Of a DNA stretch of 64,000 bases, positions 41,071 to 51,987 are shown piece after piece. Under the pieces are notes generated by a model. The model searched no databases. It saw only the letters and a list, made by a program, of their open reading frames with translations, and was not told where the DNA came from. The stretch is taken from contig CAUYUJ010007491.1 in NCBI GenBank assembly GCA_963575745.1, positions 90,102-154,101 of the forward strand, read 5' to 3'. Position 1 is the stretch's first letter. Every line of letters starts with the position of its first letter. Origin of the DNA: Prorocentrum cordatum (lineage: Eukaryota > Sar > Dinophyceae > Prorocentrales > Prorocentraceae). Both the position numbers and the translations under genes were made by a program.

Positions 41071-41269
41071 ATCTTAGGATATTGGGAATAATCAGACTGT
41101 TACTACTACTTCTACGACGATTGCTACTACTACCAATAATAATGGCAATGCTAATCATACCAACACTTATACGACACATAAGACACACGCTACTAATGAT
41201 AATACGAGGAGGAGAAAATGAACGAGGAGGAGGAGGAAGAGGAGGAAGAAGAGGAGGACCAGTGTAACC

Positions 41270-42205
41270 CCAAGAGTCATCAACGATGTTGAAATAAACC
41301 CTCCCTCCAAGCTCCCTTTTCATAAGCCCCTACAACGGTTCATTTCCATTGAGGGAACTGCCTCTTTGGAAGAGAACCGTGCGAAGACCCTGAAGCATTC
41401 CAAAACATGGTTCTCGGGATTCTCACGCCACGGATCAACCTGACTGCTGCATCCTGACGATTTGGAACCGTGCCAGAATGCCATGTTTGGGACTCCAGCA
41501 CCGCGGGTCAACATAACTGTTGCACCCGCATGACCCCGAATCCTTCCCAAACGCCATTTCTGGTATGTTGCTCATGACAATCCGTGAAGCTCTTGCACAT
41601 TTGTGTACGAATGTGCGCCGCGCTAAGGCGAGAGCCTCATTTTGAAACCGACCCGCCCTCAACCCGTGAAGCTCTTGCAAAGTTTAAATAAGTGTGCGCA
41701 GCGCGAAGGCGAGAGCCACATTTTGAAGACCATACGCCCTCAATCCGTGAAACTCGTGCAACTTTTTGGAACGAATGTGATGCACCGCTCTACAACGAAA
41801 GTCACATTTTGAAAGCGGCCCGCCCTCCATCAGTGAAGATCTTGCAAGCTTTTAGAACGAATGTGCACCACACTAAGGCGAGAACCACAGTTTGAAAACC
41901 ACCCGCCCTCAATCCGTGGAGCTTTTGCAAATTTCCAAAGCGAATGTGCGCGGCGCTAAGGCGAGAGCCACATTTTGAAGACCATCCGCCCTCAATCCGT
42001 GAAGCTCTCGCAGAATTTTCTGAAACGAATGTGATGCGCCGCGCTAAAACGAAAGTCACATTTTGAAAACGACCCGCCCTCCATCTGTGAAACTATTGCC
42101 AATTTGTAAGCTTCAGAGTCATAAATGGTGAGGAAATCTCGGCCGAAACGCCCGGCCCGCCCCAAAAATTGGCATCGGGGTACGACAGAGGACAGTTTTC
42201 AGAGG
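41270..42205 (+). mobile_element. Composite non-coding element, copy 1
   Basis: It starts after a GGA tract with AGTGTAACCCCAAGAGTCAT. About 300 bp of unique sequence (CAACGGTTCATTTCCATTGA, TTCTCGGGATTCTCACGCCA) precede about seven degenerate 80-85-bp subrepeats (ATCCGTGAAGCTCTTGCA, CGAATGTGCGC, GCTAAGGCGAGAGCCACATT). It ends with GTCATAAATGGTGAGGAAAT, CGAAACGCCCGGCCCGCCCC and GGAATGGA, then GGA triplets. No ORF. It may be a SINE-like or other non-autonomous element. Confidence 0.7.
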
Positions 42206-42224
42206 GAACAGGAATGGAGGAGGA

Positions 42225-43185
42225 GGAGGAGGAAGACCAGTGTAAACCCAAGAGCCATCACCGATGTTGGAATCAACCCTCCCTCCAGGCTCCCCCTCCA
42301 CATGCCTCTACAACGATTCATTTCCATTGAGGGGACTGCCTCGTTGGGAAAGAATCCTTTGAAGACCTTGCAGCATGCCAAAACATTGTTCTCGGGACTT
42401 CCACGCCACGGATCAACTTGACTGCTGCATCCTGACGATCTGGAATCGTACCAGAACGCCATGTTTGGGATTTCAACACCGCGAGTCAACATAACTGTTG
42501 CACCCGCATGACCCCGAATCCTTCCCAAACGCCATTTCTGGTACGTTGATCATGAGCATCCGTGAAACGCTTGCGCATTTTTAAGACAAATTTGCGCCGC
42601 GCTAAGGCGAGAGCCACATTTTGAAACCGACCCGCCCTCAATCCGTGAAGCTCTTTCAGTTTTAAAACGAATGTGCGCGGCGTTGAGGCGAGAACAACAG
42701 TTTGAAAACCGACACACCTGCAATCCGTGAAGCTCTTGCTCATTTTGCGAGGCGCTAAGGCGAGAGCCACAGTTTGAAACCGACCCACCCTCTATTCCTG
42801 AAGCACTTGCAAATTTCCAAAACGAATGTGCGCGGCGCTAAGGCGAGCGCCACACTTTGAAGCCGACCCGCCCTCAATCCGTGAAGTTCTTGCAACTTTA
42901 TAGAACGAATTTGCGCGGCGCTAATGCGAGAGCTACATTTTGCAAGCGATTCGCTTTCAATCCGTGAAGCTCTTGCACAGTTTGAAGACGAATGTGCGCC
43001 GCGCTAAGGCGAGAGCCACATGTTGGAAACCACCCGCCTTCCATCTGTGAAACGGTTGCCATGTTTCAAGCTTCGGGGTCATAAGTGATAAGGAAGTCTC
43101 ATGCGAAACGCCCGGCCCGCCCTAAAACTGGCCTCGGGGTGCGACAGGGAGAAGTTGGTTATAAGGAAAAGGAAAACGAATGGAG
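42225..43185 (+). mobile_element. Composite non-coding element, copy 2
   Basis: It begins with AGTGTAAACCCAAGAGCCAT directly after the short GGA tract of copy 1. The 5' domain, about seven subrepeats and 3' domain lie in the same order. It ends GGAAAACGAATGGA and runs into a long GGA tract. Confidence 0.7.
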
Positions 43186-43330
43186 GAGGAGGAGGAGGAG
43201 GAGGAGGAGGAGGAGGAGGAGGAGGGGGAAGACGAGGAGGAGGAGGAGGAGGTGGAGGAGGAGGAGGAGGAGGAGAAGGAGGATGAGGATGAGGATGAGG
43301 AGGAGGAGGAGTACGAGGAAGACGAGGCCG
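43180..43330 (+). repeat. (GGA)n tract at the end of composite copy 2
   Basis: GGA, GGATGA and GAGGAC units. Bases 43331-43750 after it hold no recognised gene. Confidence 0.95.
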
Positions 43331-43754
43331 TGGACGAGGACGAGAACGAATGAATGAATGAACGGACCCGAAGGTGAAAGTGCACAGCACTAAAACTAGG
43401 TGCCAGCAAGCACCGCGGCGCACAGCGCCATGCACACAGCGTGCGGCGCACAACGCCATGACGCACAGCGCCAGAGGGTCCGCGAACCATTGGGGAAACA
43501 GGCTCAATGAGGGACCGTTCACTCTCAAGAGGGCAGTGTAAAACCTAGGTTGCTGCCTGCTTGGCGGGCACAGAGGCCCCCAGAGACAGGCGGCCGCAGC
43601 TCGCCAACACCTAGGCAGTACACTATCCTGAGCGGGATAACAGGGCTCGAACCTCTGCCCAGCAAGTTGTCTCCTTGGGCCTGACCCGGCACGCCGGAAG
43701 CTGGGACCCCGAAACAAACAGAGCCAGTAGCCCTTAGCCTGCACCCCGCGTCGC

Positions 43755-43900
43755 TTCAAGAGGACGAGGACGAGGATGAGGAAGGGGAAGAAGAGGAGGA
43801 GCAAGAAGAGGAGGAGGACGAGGAGGAGGAGGAGACGGAGGAGGGAGGAGGGAGGAGGGAGGAGGGAGGACGGAGGAGGATTGATGAGGGAGGGAGGAGG
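43755..43900 (+). repeat. (GGA)n and GGAGGGA tract
   Basis: GAGGACGAGGAC, GGA triplets, then GGAGGGAGGA units. Confidence 0.9.
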
Positions 43901-43929
43901 GAGGGAGCACGAGCAGGTTGGGGTTGGGG

Positions 43930-44010
43930 GGCAGGCCAACGTCGAGAGCCAGACCTCGCAGACGGCCGACCGCAAGGAGATGAACCTCGCCTACCAGAAG
44001 AGGGGAGGGG
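43930..44010 (+). CDS. Coding-like island between GGA and TCC tracts
   Basis: The frame reads GQANVESQTSQTADRKEMNL then AYQKR, a polar helix-forming sequence unlike its Glu-rich surroundings. GGGGCAG just before it could be an acceptor. It may be a coiled-coil exon. Not recognised. Confidence 0.25.
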
Positions 44011-44084
44011 GAGCGCCCGCCCTCGTCGGTGGGGCGTCGGCGGGCCGCCTCACCGAACGTCGGGCCAGGCCGATCCTTCTCCTT

Positions 44085-44265
44085 TTCCCTCCTCCTCCTC
44101 CTCCTCCCTCCTCCTCCCTCCTCCTCTCTCCCCTCCTCTCTCCTCCTCCTCTCTCCTCCTCCTCCTCCTCCTCCTCCTCCTCCTCCTCCTCCTCCTCCTC
44201 CTCTGTTTGTCTCGTCCTCCCCCCTCCTCTCTTCCTCCTCTCTCCTCCTCTCCTTCTTCATCCTC
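44085..44265 (+). repeat. (TCC)n tract
   Basis: CTCCTC, CCTCCTCC and TCTCCTC units. Confidence 0.95.
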
Positions 44266-44269
44266 GCTC

Positions 44270-44920
44270 AAGTAGGATGCTCTGCCGCCATATGGTTTCA
44301 GCGCAGGCGCGTACCTGTATCACGTATGGAGGAATGAAACACTGCAATCATCATCTTATTGTCGCCATGCTTTCTCTTGTGCAGCTTTGGCCCCCGCAGT
44401 TCTAGTTGGTAGCGGAGCTGGGAACGATCTCAGTTCGCGATCCACGGGCCGTGCGCATAGTGCGGTGTGGACGCACATTGGCAGTTACCTTCACCTCCGC
44501 ATCGGTACCACCCTCCATTCCTTGAGTAGCCTATGCTTATGGCTGTTCTGCAAGCCATCTGGCCCGGCAGCGAGGGCATCGGTAGAAGGCACAGCCGCGA
44601 TTACGAGCGATTCGCCCACGGAAGCGCCATGACGTTTCCCGACCCATCGCAACCTCACAGTCATTGGCCGCAGCTTCGCGTTGGGCATGTGCGAGGCTCC
44701 TCTCTGGGCTAGCGCCGTGCCTCGGTACATGTGCGATAGTGCTGGCTGTCCGCCTGTCCTTGTGAGCACATCGCACCACCCGAGCGGAACGGTCAAGGCT
44801 GATATACCAGTTTCACCGACCTTGGCTGCGACCGCGGTTGACGGTATCATCATGGCTGCCCCGTACTGCGACATGGCGTTCGTCCCTGAGCGGTCCCGAG
44901 TCTCAAGGCGCCCCCGCAGC
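44270..44920. other. Complex sequence with frames on both strands
   Basis: A minus frame (44874-44491, 127 codons, GISALTVPLGWCDVLTRTGG) and plus frames are open and non-repetitive. Neither is recognised. It adjoins the gag pseudogene and may be the 5' part of that element. Confidence 0.3.
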
Positions 44921-44924
44921 CATC

Positions 44925-45815
44925 ATCGTGGTGAGGTCTTATCGAGCAGGATCTCCATCTTGACGTTCTGGGGCAGTATCCTCGTGTTTTTCGCGGCCGT
45001 CCTGTCCTGGCTCACCGGCACGATGCTTGGTGCAGCTGGCCCACAGGGCGGCGGCGGCCGCGGTGTGTTAACTTCCCGCCAGCCGCCCTCATGGTCACCT
45101 AAGTGCGAGTCCGTGTATCCCTTCCGCCACTGGGTACAGGACTTGCCCGCTTGGAGCGTGCTAGCCACCGACGTGGACAGCGTCCAACAATGCGGTGCCG
45201 TCATCCTCAACCTCGGTGGGGCCGCTCGCGAGCTATCGCGTTTCATGAGCTTCGCGGAGATGGCGGAGGGAGGCATGGTCAACGGCCAGCGAGAGGACGC
45301 CGTGACCTACCTCATCGCGAACCTCGCGTCACAGTTCCGTCCACTAGGCGAGGACTCGCGCCTCCAGACTACTCTCGACTTACTCGATTTCCCGAGGCGC
45401 CGCAACGAAACCGCCGATGGGTTGCTCTCGTGGTTCCTCACGCTGTGATTTCGAATTGCGTACAACGGTGAAGCTGCGATGTCTTGTGAAGGCTACAGCT
45501 GGCTGCTCCGAGCGGTCGGCGTCGCAGTTAGCCAAAGCATGACGCTGATCGCTGATCCAGCCTTACGGCAACCCAGCCACGGAGGCCGAGTTCAACAGTC
45601 TCACGAGTACGCTCAGGCGCGTGGGTCATATCGTGGAGTATGCACCAAACAGCATAGCCAGCGCTCTTCGTGCGCCGCCATCGTTCGGAGGCTTCGCTGG
45701 CATGACCAGCGACAACAGCAACGACGCACGTTCAACGGACCCTTGGCACATTCAGGGCTGGGCTGCCAGCGCCGCCGAGCCTCCCGGTGCCGGAAATGCT
45801 ATGACGCACTCTATG
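44925..45815 (+). pseudogene. Decayed retrotransposon gag of a second lineage
   Basis: One frame reads YPFRHWVQDLPAWSVLATDV, QQCGAVILNLGGAARELSRF and GMVNGQREDAVTYLIANLAS, then RPLGEDSRLQTTLDLLDFPR. After a TGA at 45446-45448 the same frame goes on with EGYSWLLRAVG. From about 45550 another frame continues with ATEAEFNSLTSTLRRVGHIV and EYAPNSIASALRAPPSFGG. This resembles gag of retroelements I associate with dinoflagellates (from memory) and is unlike the gag at 34-36 kb. One stop and at least one frameshift make it a relic. No zinc knuckle, pol or LTR was found. Confidence 0.55.
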
Positions 45816-45894
45816 GGGGTCTTAGGAGGGTTCGGGTTGCACTTGAAACTGTCTTGGGGTTGTGTTGAGGCATCATATATGCGTGTCGGGGGCT

Positions 45895-45985
45895 ATCTTG
45901 AACCATCTCGAGGTATCTTGAGCCATCTTGGAGGCCATTTTGCGCTCCCAGAGGCCCTCTTGGGGTCATTTTCGGCCATCTTGGA
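45895..45985 (+). repeat. Short CCRTCTTGG minisatellite
   Basis: TATCTTGAACCATCTCGAGG, CCATCTTGGAGGCCATTTTG and related units. Confidence 0.65.
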
Positions 45986-46441
45986 CGCTCTAACCATTCG
46001 CGGGGTGCCCCTTCCGGGCCCAGGGGAGGGGGTACGGGGAGTGGTCAAGACACCCTCTCCGCATGCAAGGTGTCTAGCTCACTCCCGCCCGCCCTCCCAC
46101 ATAAATGGCATCCGAGTCTCGGCGTAGCCGCTGGGAACCAAAGCGGGCGCCAGCTGCGCGACGCTCGCCGCGGGCTGCACATGCGGTTGGTGTGCCATCC
46201 TTGCTAAACAAAAAACTTGATGCCCCCCCGTCCGCATGGTCCAGATGCTGGTGTGGGGGGTGTCAGCATTGTGTTGGGCATGCGCGCAGCAAACATCATC
46301 ATGCGGGCACCGCCGCCGTCCCTGTCAAACAACAATACAAAGTAACCGCGGTTGGCCAGCACAATACCCATGACGTTGTCGCAACATGCGCTTTGCATGG
46401 TTTTGACACTGATGGTGGTCCTTTACAGAGCGGCTTCATTA

Positions 46442-46639
46442 AGGGTGCCCCGCCATCCCTATTAGAAAACAATACGACGTGCTAACAAGGCGCCAGCGCA
46501 CTGTCCAGATTTTGCTGCAATGTGCATGCCGTTTTTTTTTTTTTTTTTGGTAAAGGGATTGTGGAGAGTGTTGGCAGAGTGGGCCCCGCAGTGTGCATGT
46601 CGTATTGTTTTTTGACAGGGATGGTGTGGGGGGGCCTTT
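46442..46639. mobile_element. 198-bp TIR element with TA flanks, family 6
   Basis: CCGCCATCCCTATTAGAAAA then CAATACGACGTGC at the left is matched in inverse by GCATGTCGTATTG then TTTTTTGACAGGGATGGTGT at the right. Both ends are flanked by TA (46440-46441 and 46640-46641). A T18 run lies inside. TCCCTGTCAAACAACAATAC near 46319 is a further fragment. Confidence 0.6.
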
Positions 46640-46694
46640 TATGGTGTGTGTATTGTTCCGAGTTAGCTGCTTGCCGGGTGGGGAAAGAGGGTGT

Positions 46695-47160
46695 TTATTC
46701 ATAGGGAACAATGATCAATCCCTCCCCCGAGCAGGGGAAGGAGGGGACTTTGGCAGAGAGAAAGCCAAATTCGTTAAACCACTTACGCCCGGAAAGGAAA
46801 TAATAGTCCCGTACACGCATTGCTTGCGGAATCTGCAGTGTGGTGGTGAACGCATCAAGCCTTTGGGGGGCCTGGTTTGCTTGTGATGGCTGCCTCCGAA
46901 ATTTGTTTTGGGTTTCCACAGCGGGATCGGCTGTATCCAACGTCGTGTAGTTTGTGATCTGCTTTTCGAGTTGGCTGCTGATCCTCAGCGCCCTCCCAGC
47001 GGGGATGTTTCAGTGCGCTTGGGTCTCAGGGGTATGGGGCACCAGTTTCAGCAGTCGGTCGGACATGTTGTCGTCTGCGCGCTCTCGCTGGTCTTCGTCA
47101 TCTAGCATGCCGCAACGGGGAGGTCCACTCTTCCACCACGGTACGCCCCCGCAATTGACA
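46695..47160 (-). pseudogene. Coding-like minus ORF with one in-frame TGA
   Basis: One minus frame runs from 47160 or beyond to a stop at 46695, broken only by a TGA near 47008. Peptide includes VPWWKSGPPRCGMLDDEDQR, SDRLLKLVPHTPETQAH, then NIPAGRALRISSQLEKQITN, LDAFTTTLQIPQAMRVRDYY and FLSGRKWFNEFGFLSAKVPS. Composition is ordinary and non-repetitive. CGA to TGA would explain the stop. Family unknown. Confidence 0.4.
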
Positions 47161-47274
47161 ATGTCGCTGCACGCTTCCGTGCTCTCGCTGTTCAGCGATT
47201 GCGCGAGGTGTAGGCGGGTTGCGTTGCATCTTCGGGGGATTTTGTATGTCAGGTCACGAGATGCTATCCAGCTG

Positions 47275-47335
47275 CCTGCGGCAAGTCCCGCCAACGTGCC
47301 AGCCCAGCTTTCTACGTGGCGACTGTTCGAGGGGG
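47275..47335 (+). repeat. Dispersed 60-bp motif, copy 2
   Basis: CTGCCTGCGGCAAGTCCCGC as at 11470-11530. Confidence 0.6.
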
Positions 47336-47489
47336 CGCGGAAAGCCGTCACGTGTGCCACCTTGTGCTTCAAGGTTTGCGATCGCCGTGATGAGGACTAT
47401 GATGCTGATGTGGGCGATGACGATGACGATGATAATGATGGTGCTGTTGATGAAGATGAGGAGGAGGAGGAAGAGGAGGAGAAGGAGGA

Positions 47490-48280
47490 TTTCTAGTGTG
47501 AACCCAAGAGTCATCAACGATGTTAGCATACACACTCCCTCCAATCTCCCTCTTCATAGGTCCCTACAACGGTTCATTTCCACTGAAGGAATTGCCTCGT
47601 TGGAGCACACCGTTGGAAGACCCTGGAGCATGTCAGCACATCATTCTCGGGACTCCAACGCCACGGATCAAGCAGCCTGTTGTGTCTTGGCGATCCTGAA
47701 CCGTGCAAGAACGCCATTCCTGGGACTTCAACACCGCGAACCAACGTAACTGTGACACCCTCATAATCCCCAATCTTTCCAAAACGCTGTTTCTGTTACG
47801 TTGATCATGAGAATCCGCGAAACTTTTCCCCCAACGACAGTGCGCGGCGCTAAGGCGGGAGCCACATTTTGATTAGGAGCCGCCCTCAATCCGTGATACT
47901 CTTGCAACGTTTTAGAATGAATGTGCGTGGCGCTAAGGCGAGAACCACATGAAAAAAAAGACCCGCGTTCAATCCGTGAAGCTCTTGCAACGGTTTAGAA
48001 CGAATGTGCGCGGCGCTAAGGTGAGAGCCACATTTTGAAAACGACCCGCGTTCAATCCGTGAAACTCTTGCACAGGTTTGAAACGAGTGTGCGCGACGCT
48101 AAGGCGAGCGCCACATGTTGAAAACCACCCGCCCGCAATCCGTGAAGCTGTTCTCACGTTTAAGGCTTCAGGGTCATGAGTGGTGAGGAAGTCTGAGGCG
48201 AGACGCCCAGCCCACCCTAAAAACATGCCTCGGGGTGCGTCAGGTAGAAGTTGTTCATAAGGAACAAGAATTGATAGTGG
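47490..48280 (+). mobile_element. Composite non-coding element, copy 3
   Basis: It starts AGTGTGAACCCAAGAGTCAT after a GGA tract (47455-47490). It has the same 5' domain (CAACGGTTCATTTCCACTGA), about five 80-bp subrepeats and 3' domain (GTGAGGAAGTCTGAGGCGAG, TTCATAAGGAACAAGAATTG). Here the tail is a long GAT array instead of GGA. Confidence 0.7.
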
Positions 48281-48284
48281 TGGT

Positions 48285-48920
48285 GACGTTGGCCACGTCG
48301 ACGGCGACGCTTATGATGCTGATGATGACGACGATGACGATGATGATGCTGATGATGATGATAATACTGATGGCGACGGCGACGACGACCGTGACGATGA
48401 CGTTGACGATGCCTTTGTTGTTGTTGATTGTGATTGTGGTGATGCCGATGATGATGATGATGATGATGCTGATGATGACGATGATGATGATGAGGAGCAG
48501 GTGGAGGAGGAGACGGATGGATACGATGAGGGCAATGATGACGATGCTGCTGCTGCCGCTGATGATGATGGTGCTGATGTTGATACTGATAATGATGATG
48601 CTGATGATGATGGTGATGGTGATGTTGATGGTGATGATGATGCTGATGTTGATAATGGTGATGCTGATGCTGACGATGATGATGCTGATGATGATGCTGA
48701 TGCTGCTGCTGATGATGCTGATGATGATGCGGATGATGCTGCTGATTATGCTGATGATGCTGATGCTGCTGATTACGATGATGAACATGATGACTATGAT
48801 GATGCTGATGATGCTGCTGCTGATGATGATGATGATGATGCGGATGCTGACGCTGATGATGATGATGATGATGCTGATGATGGTGCTGCTGCTGCTCATG
48901 ATGATGATGCTGCTGATGAC

Positions 48921-48956
<36 letters not shown>

Positions 48957-49048
48957 AATGCTGATGCTGATGCTGATGCTGATGCTGATGCTGATGCTGA
49001 TGATGACGACGATGCTGATGATGATGATGATGATGACGATGCTGCTGC

Positions 49049-49095
<47 letters not shown>

Positions 49096-49156
49096 GTGAC
49101 GATTCTGATCATTGTGTTGATGATGATGCTGATGCTCCTGCTGCTGCTGCTGTTGC

Positions 49157-49238
<82 letters not shown>

Positions 49239-49250
49239 GGTGGTGGTGGA
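48285..49250 (+). repeat. 960-bp (GAT)n array with GCT and GAC variants
   Basis: GATGAT, GATGCT and GACGAT triplets in register, ending in (GGT)n. The 438-codon Met-rich and the Asp/Ala-rich frames are artefacts. Confidence 0.97.
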
Positions 49251-49254
49251 ATTC

Positions 49255-49740
49255 GTTTGGGCCGTCTTGGGGCCGTCTCGGCTTCCTTCCTGTGAAGCAG
49301 TCTTGGAGGTTCCTTGGGGCCCTCTTCGGCCGTCCAGAGGGCCCTTTTACGCTGGCTTAGGGCTCTGTTGGGCCGTGTTGGGGCACTCGTGGACGTATGG
49401 CGGGTGTCTGGGGGCCGTCGCGGGGCCGTCTTGGCGCCGTCTTGGGCCGTCGAATTGCTTTCTAAGGTCGTCTTGGGTCCCACGGGCCGTCCTCTTGGCC
49501 CCTCTTGGGGCCGTCTTGGATGCCTCTCGGGCCACGATGGAGTCCTCCTGAGCCGTCTTGAGCTGACGGTAGCACGATAAGGCGATAATGCGAAAGTCAT
49601 TCAACAATCCTAGGGTTCGGATCCTGTTGGAGTTCTTCATGTGGCCATTTGTAGCCCTCTTGGAGGCATCTTGGGCCATCTTTGAGGCATTTTGGGCTAT
49701 CTTGGTGTCCTTGGTTGCCTGCGCGGGCCTCCTTGGAAGC
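49255..49740 (+). repeat. CCRTCTTGG minisatellite
   Basis: GGGCCGTCTTGGGGCCGTCT and similar units, with a conserved block at about 49560-49625 (GATAAGGCGATAATGCGAAA). Confidence 0.8.
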
Positions 49741-49809
49741 TCAGGACCATATCCATCGTGTTAGGGATCGTTGCTTGGGAGGCCCTAGAGCGCTTGGGAG
49801 CAACGCCTG

Positions 49810-50105
49810 GGAATGCGGGAAGTGCACGATCCTCGAGCGGGTGCTCGTGTGATGAGGGGCCTAGAAGTGAGCTGCCATGCGGGAAGTGCACAATCTCCTA
49901 GTGGGCGCGCGTTAAATGAGGGTTCTGGCATTAGCTGCCATGTGGGAAGTGCACCATCCTCGAGCGGGCACGCGTGGAATGGTGGTTCAGGCATTAGCTG
50001 CCATGCGGCTAGTGCACCATCCTCGAGCGGGCACGCGCGGAATGAGAGATTAGGCATCAGCTGCCATGCGGGAAGTGCACCTTCCTCGAGCGGGCACGAG
50101 GTGAG
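49810..50105 (+). repeat. 63-bp tandem repeat, about 4.7 copies
   Basis: GCGGGAAGTGCAC starts units at 49815, 49879, 49942, 50005 and 50068, with ATCCTCGAGCGGGCACGCG and GGCATTAGCTGCCAT. The length is a multiple of three, so frames remain open on both strands. Confidence 0.9.
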
Positions 50106-50547
50106 TGACTTCGGTTAGTAGGGGGGATGCACGCAACACTCTGCTGGTAGAGGGAGGGGCGGTCAAGCAGTAGAATCCCAAAGCCCTACCAGACAGACCT
50201 TGGCATTCTTCCTCGCGTCAACGTGCCAGAGGGTACGGTGGCGGACCTTCTCCTGTGTCCGACGCGGGTTCGACGTGTCCTCGACGCGGTTTCGACGCGG
50301 TGGCGACGCGATGGGACAGACAGGGCCCCGTGAATGTGTGAACACAAGGCGAGATTGGGGCTCCTCGGGTGACGTTCACTCCTGCCCCTCCTCCGCCTCC
50401 TCCAGTGCGCACCCCGTGCACCTCGCGGCGGGGGCGGCCCCGACGGCCAGCCGGATGCTGCCCGTAGCCGCTGAGCCCAAAGGCCGACGCATTTAGACCG
50501 GCAGTGTCGCTCGGCTCCCCGCGCCAGAATCCTCACGGCGCCCGGCG

Positions 50548-51069
50548 ATGGCCGACCTGAGCACGGCCTTCTCGGAGGCGGACACGGCAGCTCCCTCGTG
50601 TCGCTCTTGGCCGGCCAGAAGGCAGCTCGATGGCCGCCGCTTTGGCAGCGGGTCCACCGCGGCGAGCTGTAACGGCAAGAGCGTGCCCCTCTCCGAGTTC
50701 TCCTGGGTCGTGGGAGGCGTCCTGGCCGAGACGTGCGGCGGGCCCCTCGCCGGAGTCTCCAGCGCGAAGGGCACGGCCGCTCACGAAGCGGGCGTGGATG
50801 TTGTCCACAGCCGCCGCAGGTGCATCGCGCAGCGGCGGGCCCTCGTCAGGGAGCGGTTCCTGGGGGTCAAGCAGTGGCGAAGCGTCCTGACTCGCTTAGA
50901 GGCCCACCACAGAATGTTCCAAATACCTTTTTGCAATGTGCACGAGCTGTTCTTAGAACCTTTCTGGCCGAGGCGGTTTTCTTTTAGCCCATCCGCTCTT
51001 ATGGGCTATAAAAAAAACATGGCTCGTGCTCTGAGAACGTTCTTTTGCTCTAACGACTTTCCGTGGTAG
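50548..51069 (+). CDS. Hypothetical ORF, 173 codons
   Basis: An ATG-initiated frame without simple repeats: ADLSTAFSEADTAAP, SEFSWVVGGVLAETCGGPLA, KQWRSVLTRLEAHHRMFQIP, RRFSFSPSALMGYKKNM. The antisense strand is also open. No domain is recognised. Bases 50106-50547 upstream and 51070-51455 downstream hold nothing recognised. Confidence 0.25.
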   Translation: MADLSTAFSEADTAAPSCRSWPARRQLDGRRFGSGSTAASCNGKSVPLSEFSWVVGGVLAETCGGPLAGVSSAKGTAAHEAGVDVVHSRRRCIAQRRALVRERFLGVKQWRSVLTRLEAHHRMFQIPFCNVHELFLEPFWPRRFSFSPSALMGYKKNMARALRTFFCSNDFPW

Positions 51070-51455
51070 GCCTATACAGTCGGCCCGGGTTAGTAGGTCG
51101 ACCCTTGCCAAATCAAGGGTACCTTTGTGTCCTGTGTCTCGCGACCCATGCCTCCTGCATTCCTATGGCAATGTGGCCCTCGGAAGGGTCTTTTGTCCTC
51201 TCGCGTGTCCTGTCCAATGAAGTCCGACTGTAGGAATGCCAGGTCGGTCGGTCTCTGCTCAATGAGGGCGCAGCCCGGCAGCGAGGGCGCGTCGTCCGAG
51301 CACCTCTGCGGCCTCTGCAGCAGCGACTGCCGGGAGTGTAGGGCGGCGCGCGCGGTGGCTGACCCTCCTGCGGTCGAGGAGTGCTCCGGCTGAGGCGGCT
51401 CCGCAGCCCGCTGCGCGAGGACGCCGTCGACCACCCACGAGGGGCTCCAGTCGGT

Positions 51456-51643
51456 GGCGAGCGAGGGGGGAAGTCAGAAGGGGCGGGGCTTTCGCAGAAG
51501 GCTCGGAAGTCCCCCGGACTTCTGAGAAGTTGTCTGAGCCTTTCCCGAAGACGCCGAAAAGTTTTCAGATGGCGCGAGGGCTAAGCCCCGCCGCCTTCTG
51601 AGAAGGCCTGCCCCCTTCTCACTTCCCCCCCTCGCTCGCAGCC
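51456..51643. mobile_element. 188-bp inverted-repeat element, family 7
   Basis: GCGAGCGAGGGGGGAAGTCA, GAAGGGGCGGGGCTT and GCAGAAGGC at the left are matched in inverse by GCCTTCTGAGAAGGC, TTCTCACTTCCCCCC and CTCGCTCGC at the right, over about 45 bp. No clear target duplication. Confidence 0.6.
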
Positions 51644-51987
51644 AATCCAGGTTGGGGCCGTCTGGGGTCTGAATTGGCCCCGCACTGGTTTTGGCCAGGG
51701 GGAGGGACGGGCAGATTCGAGGCTCTGGCTCCTGGAAGGTTTTTACTGCCCTTTTCGGGGGCCGTTTTCGGGCCCCAGTGCCGTGAAAAATGGATCCGCA
51801 GTGAAACAGCTGCACCAGATGGTCCCCGAGGGGGGTCTGGGAACCGACTTTCTGGGGCCTCAGCCAGTTTCAGGAGGGGAGAAAACACGCCGACACAATT
51901 AGTCGTCGATCCCCAGGAAATTACGGGAGGAAGTGGGGGGGAAGACAAAATCCCAGAAAATATGGGGAATATGGGTAATCCTGTTAT

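Noticed and set aside
43615-43690. tRNA-like B box (GGTTCGAGCCC on the minus strand)
   Set aside because: The T-stem has a mismatch and no matching acceptor or anticodon arm can be formed, so no tRNA gene is called.
48235-49551. 438-codon Met-rich + frame and 264-codon Asp/Ala-rich frame
   Set aside because: Direct readings of the GAT array, with no non-repeat domain at either end.
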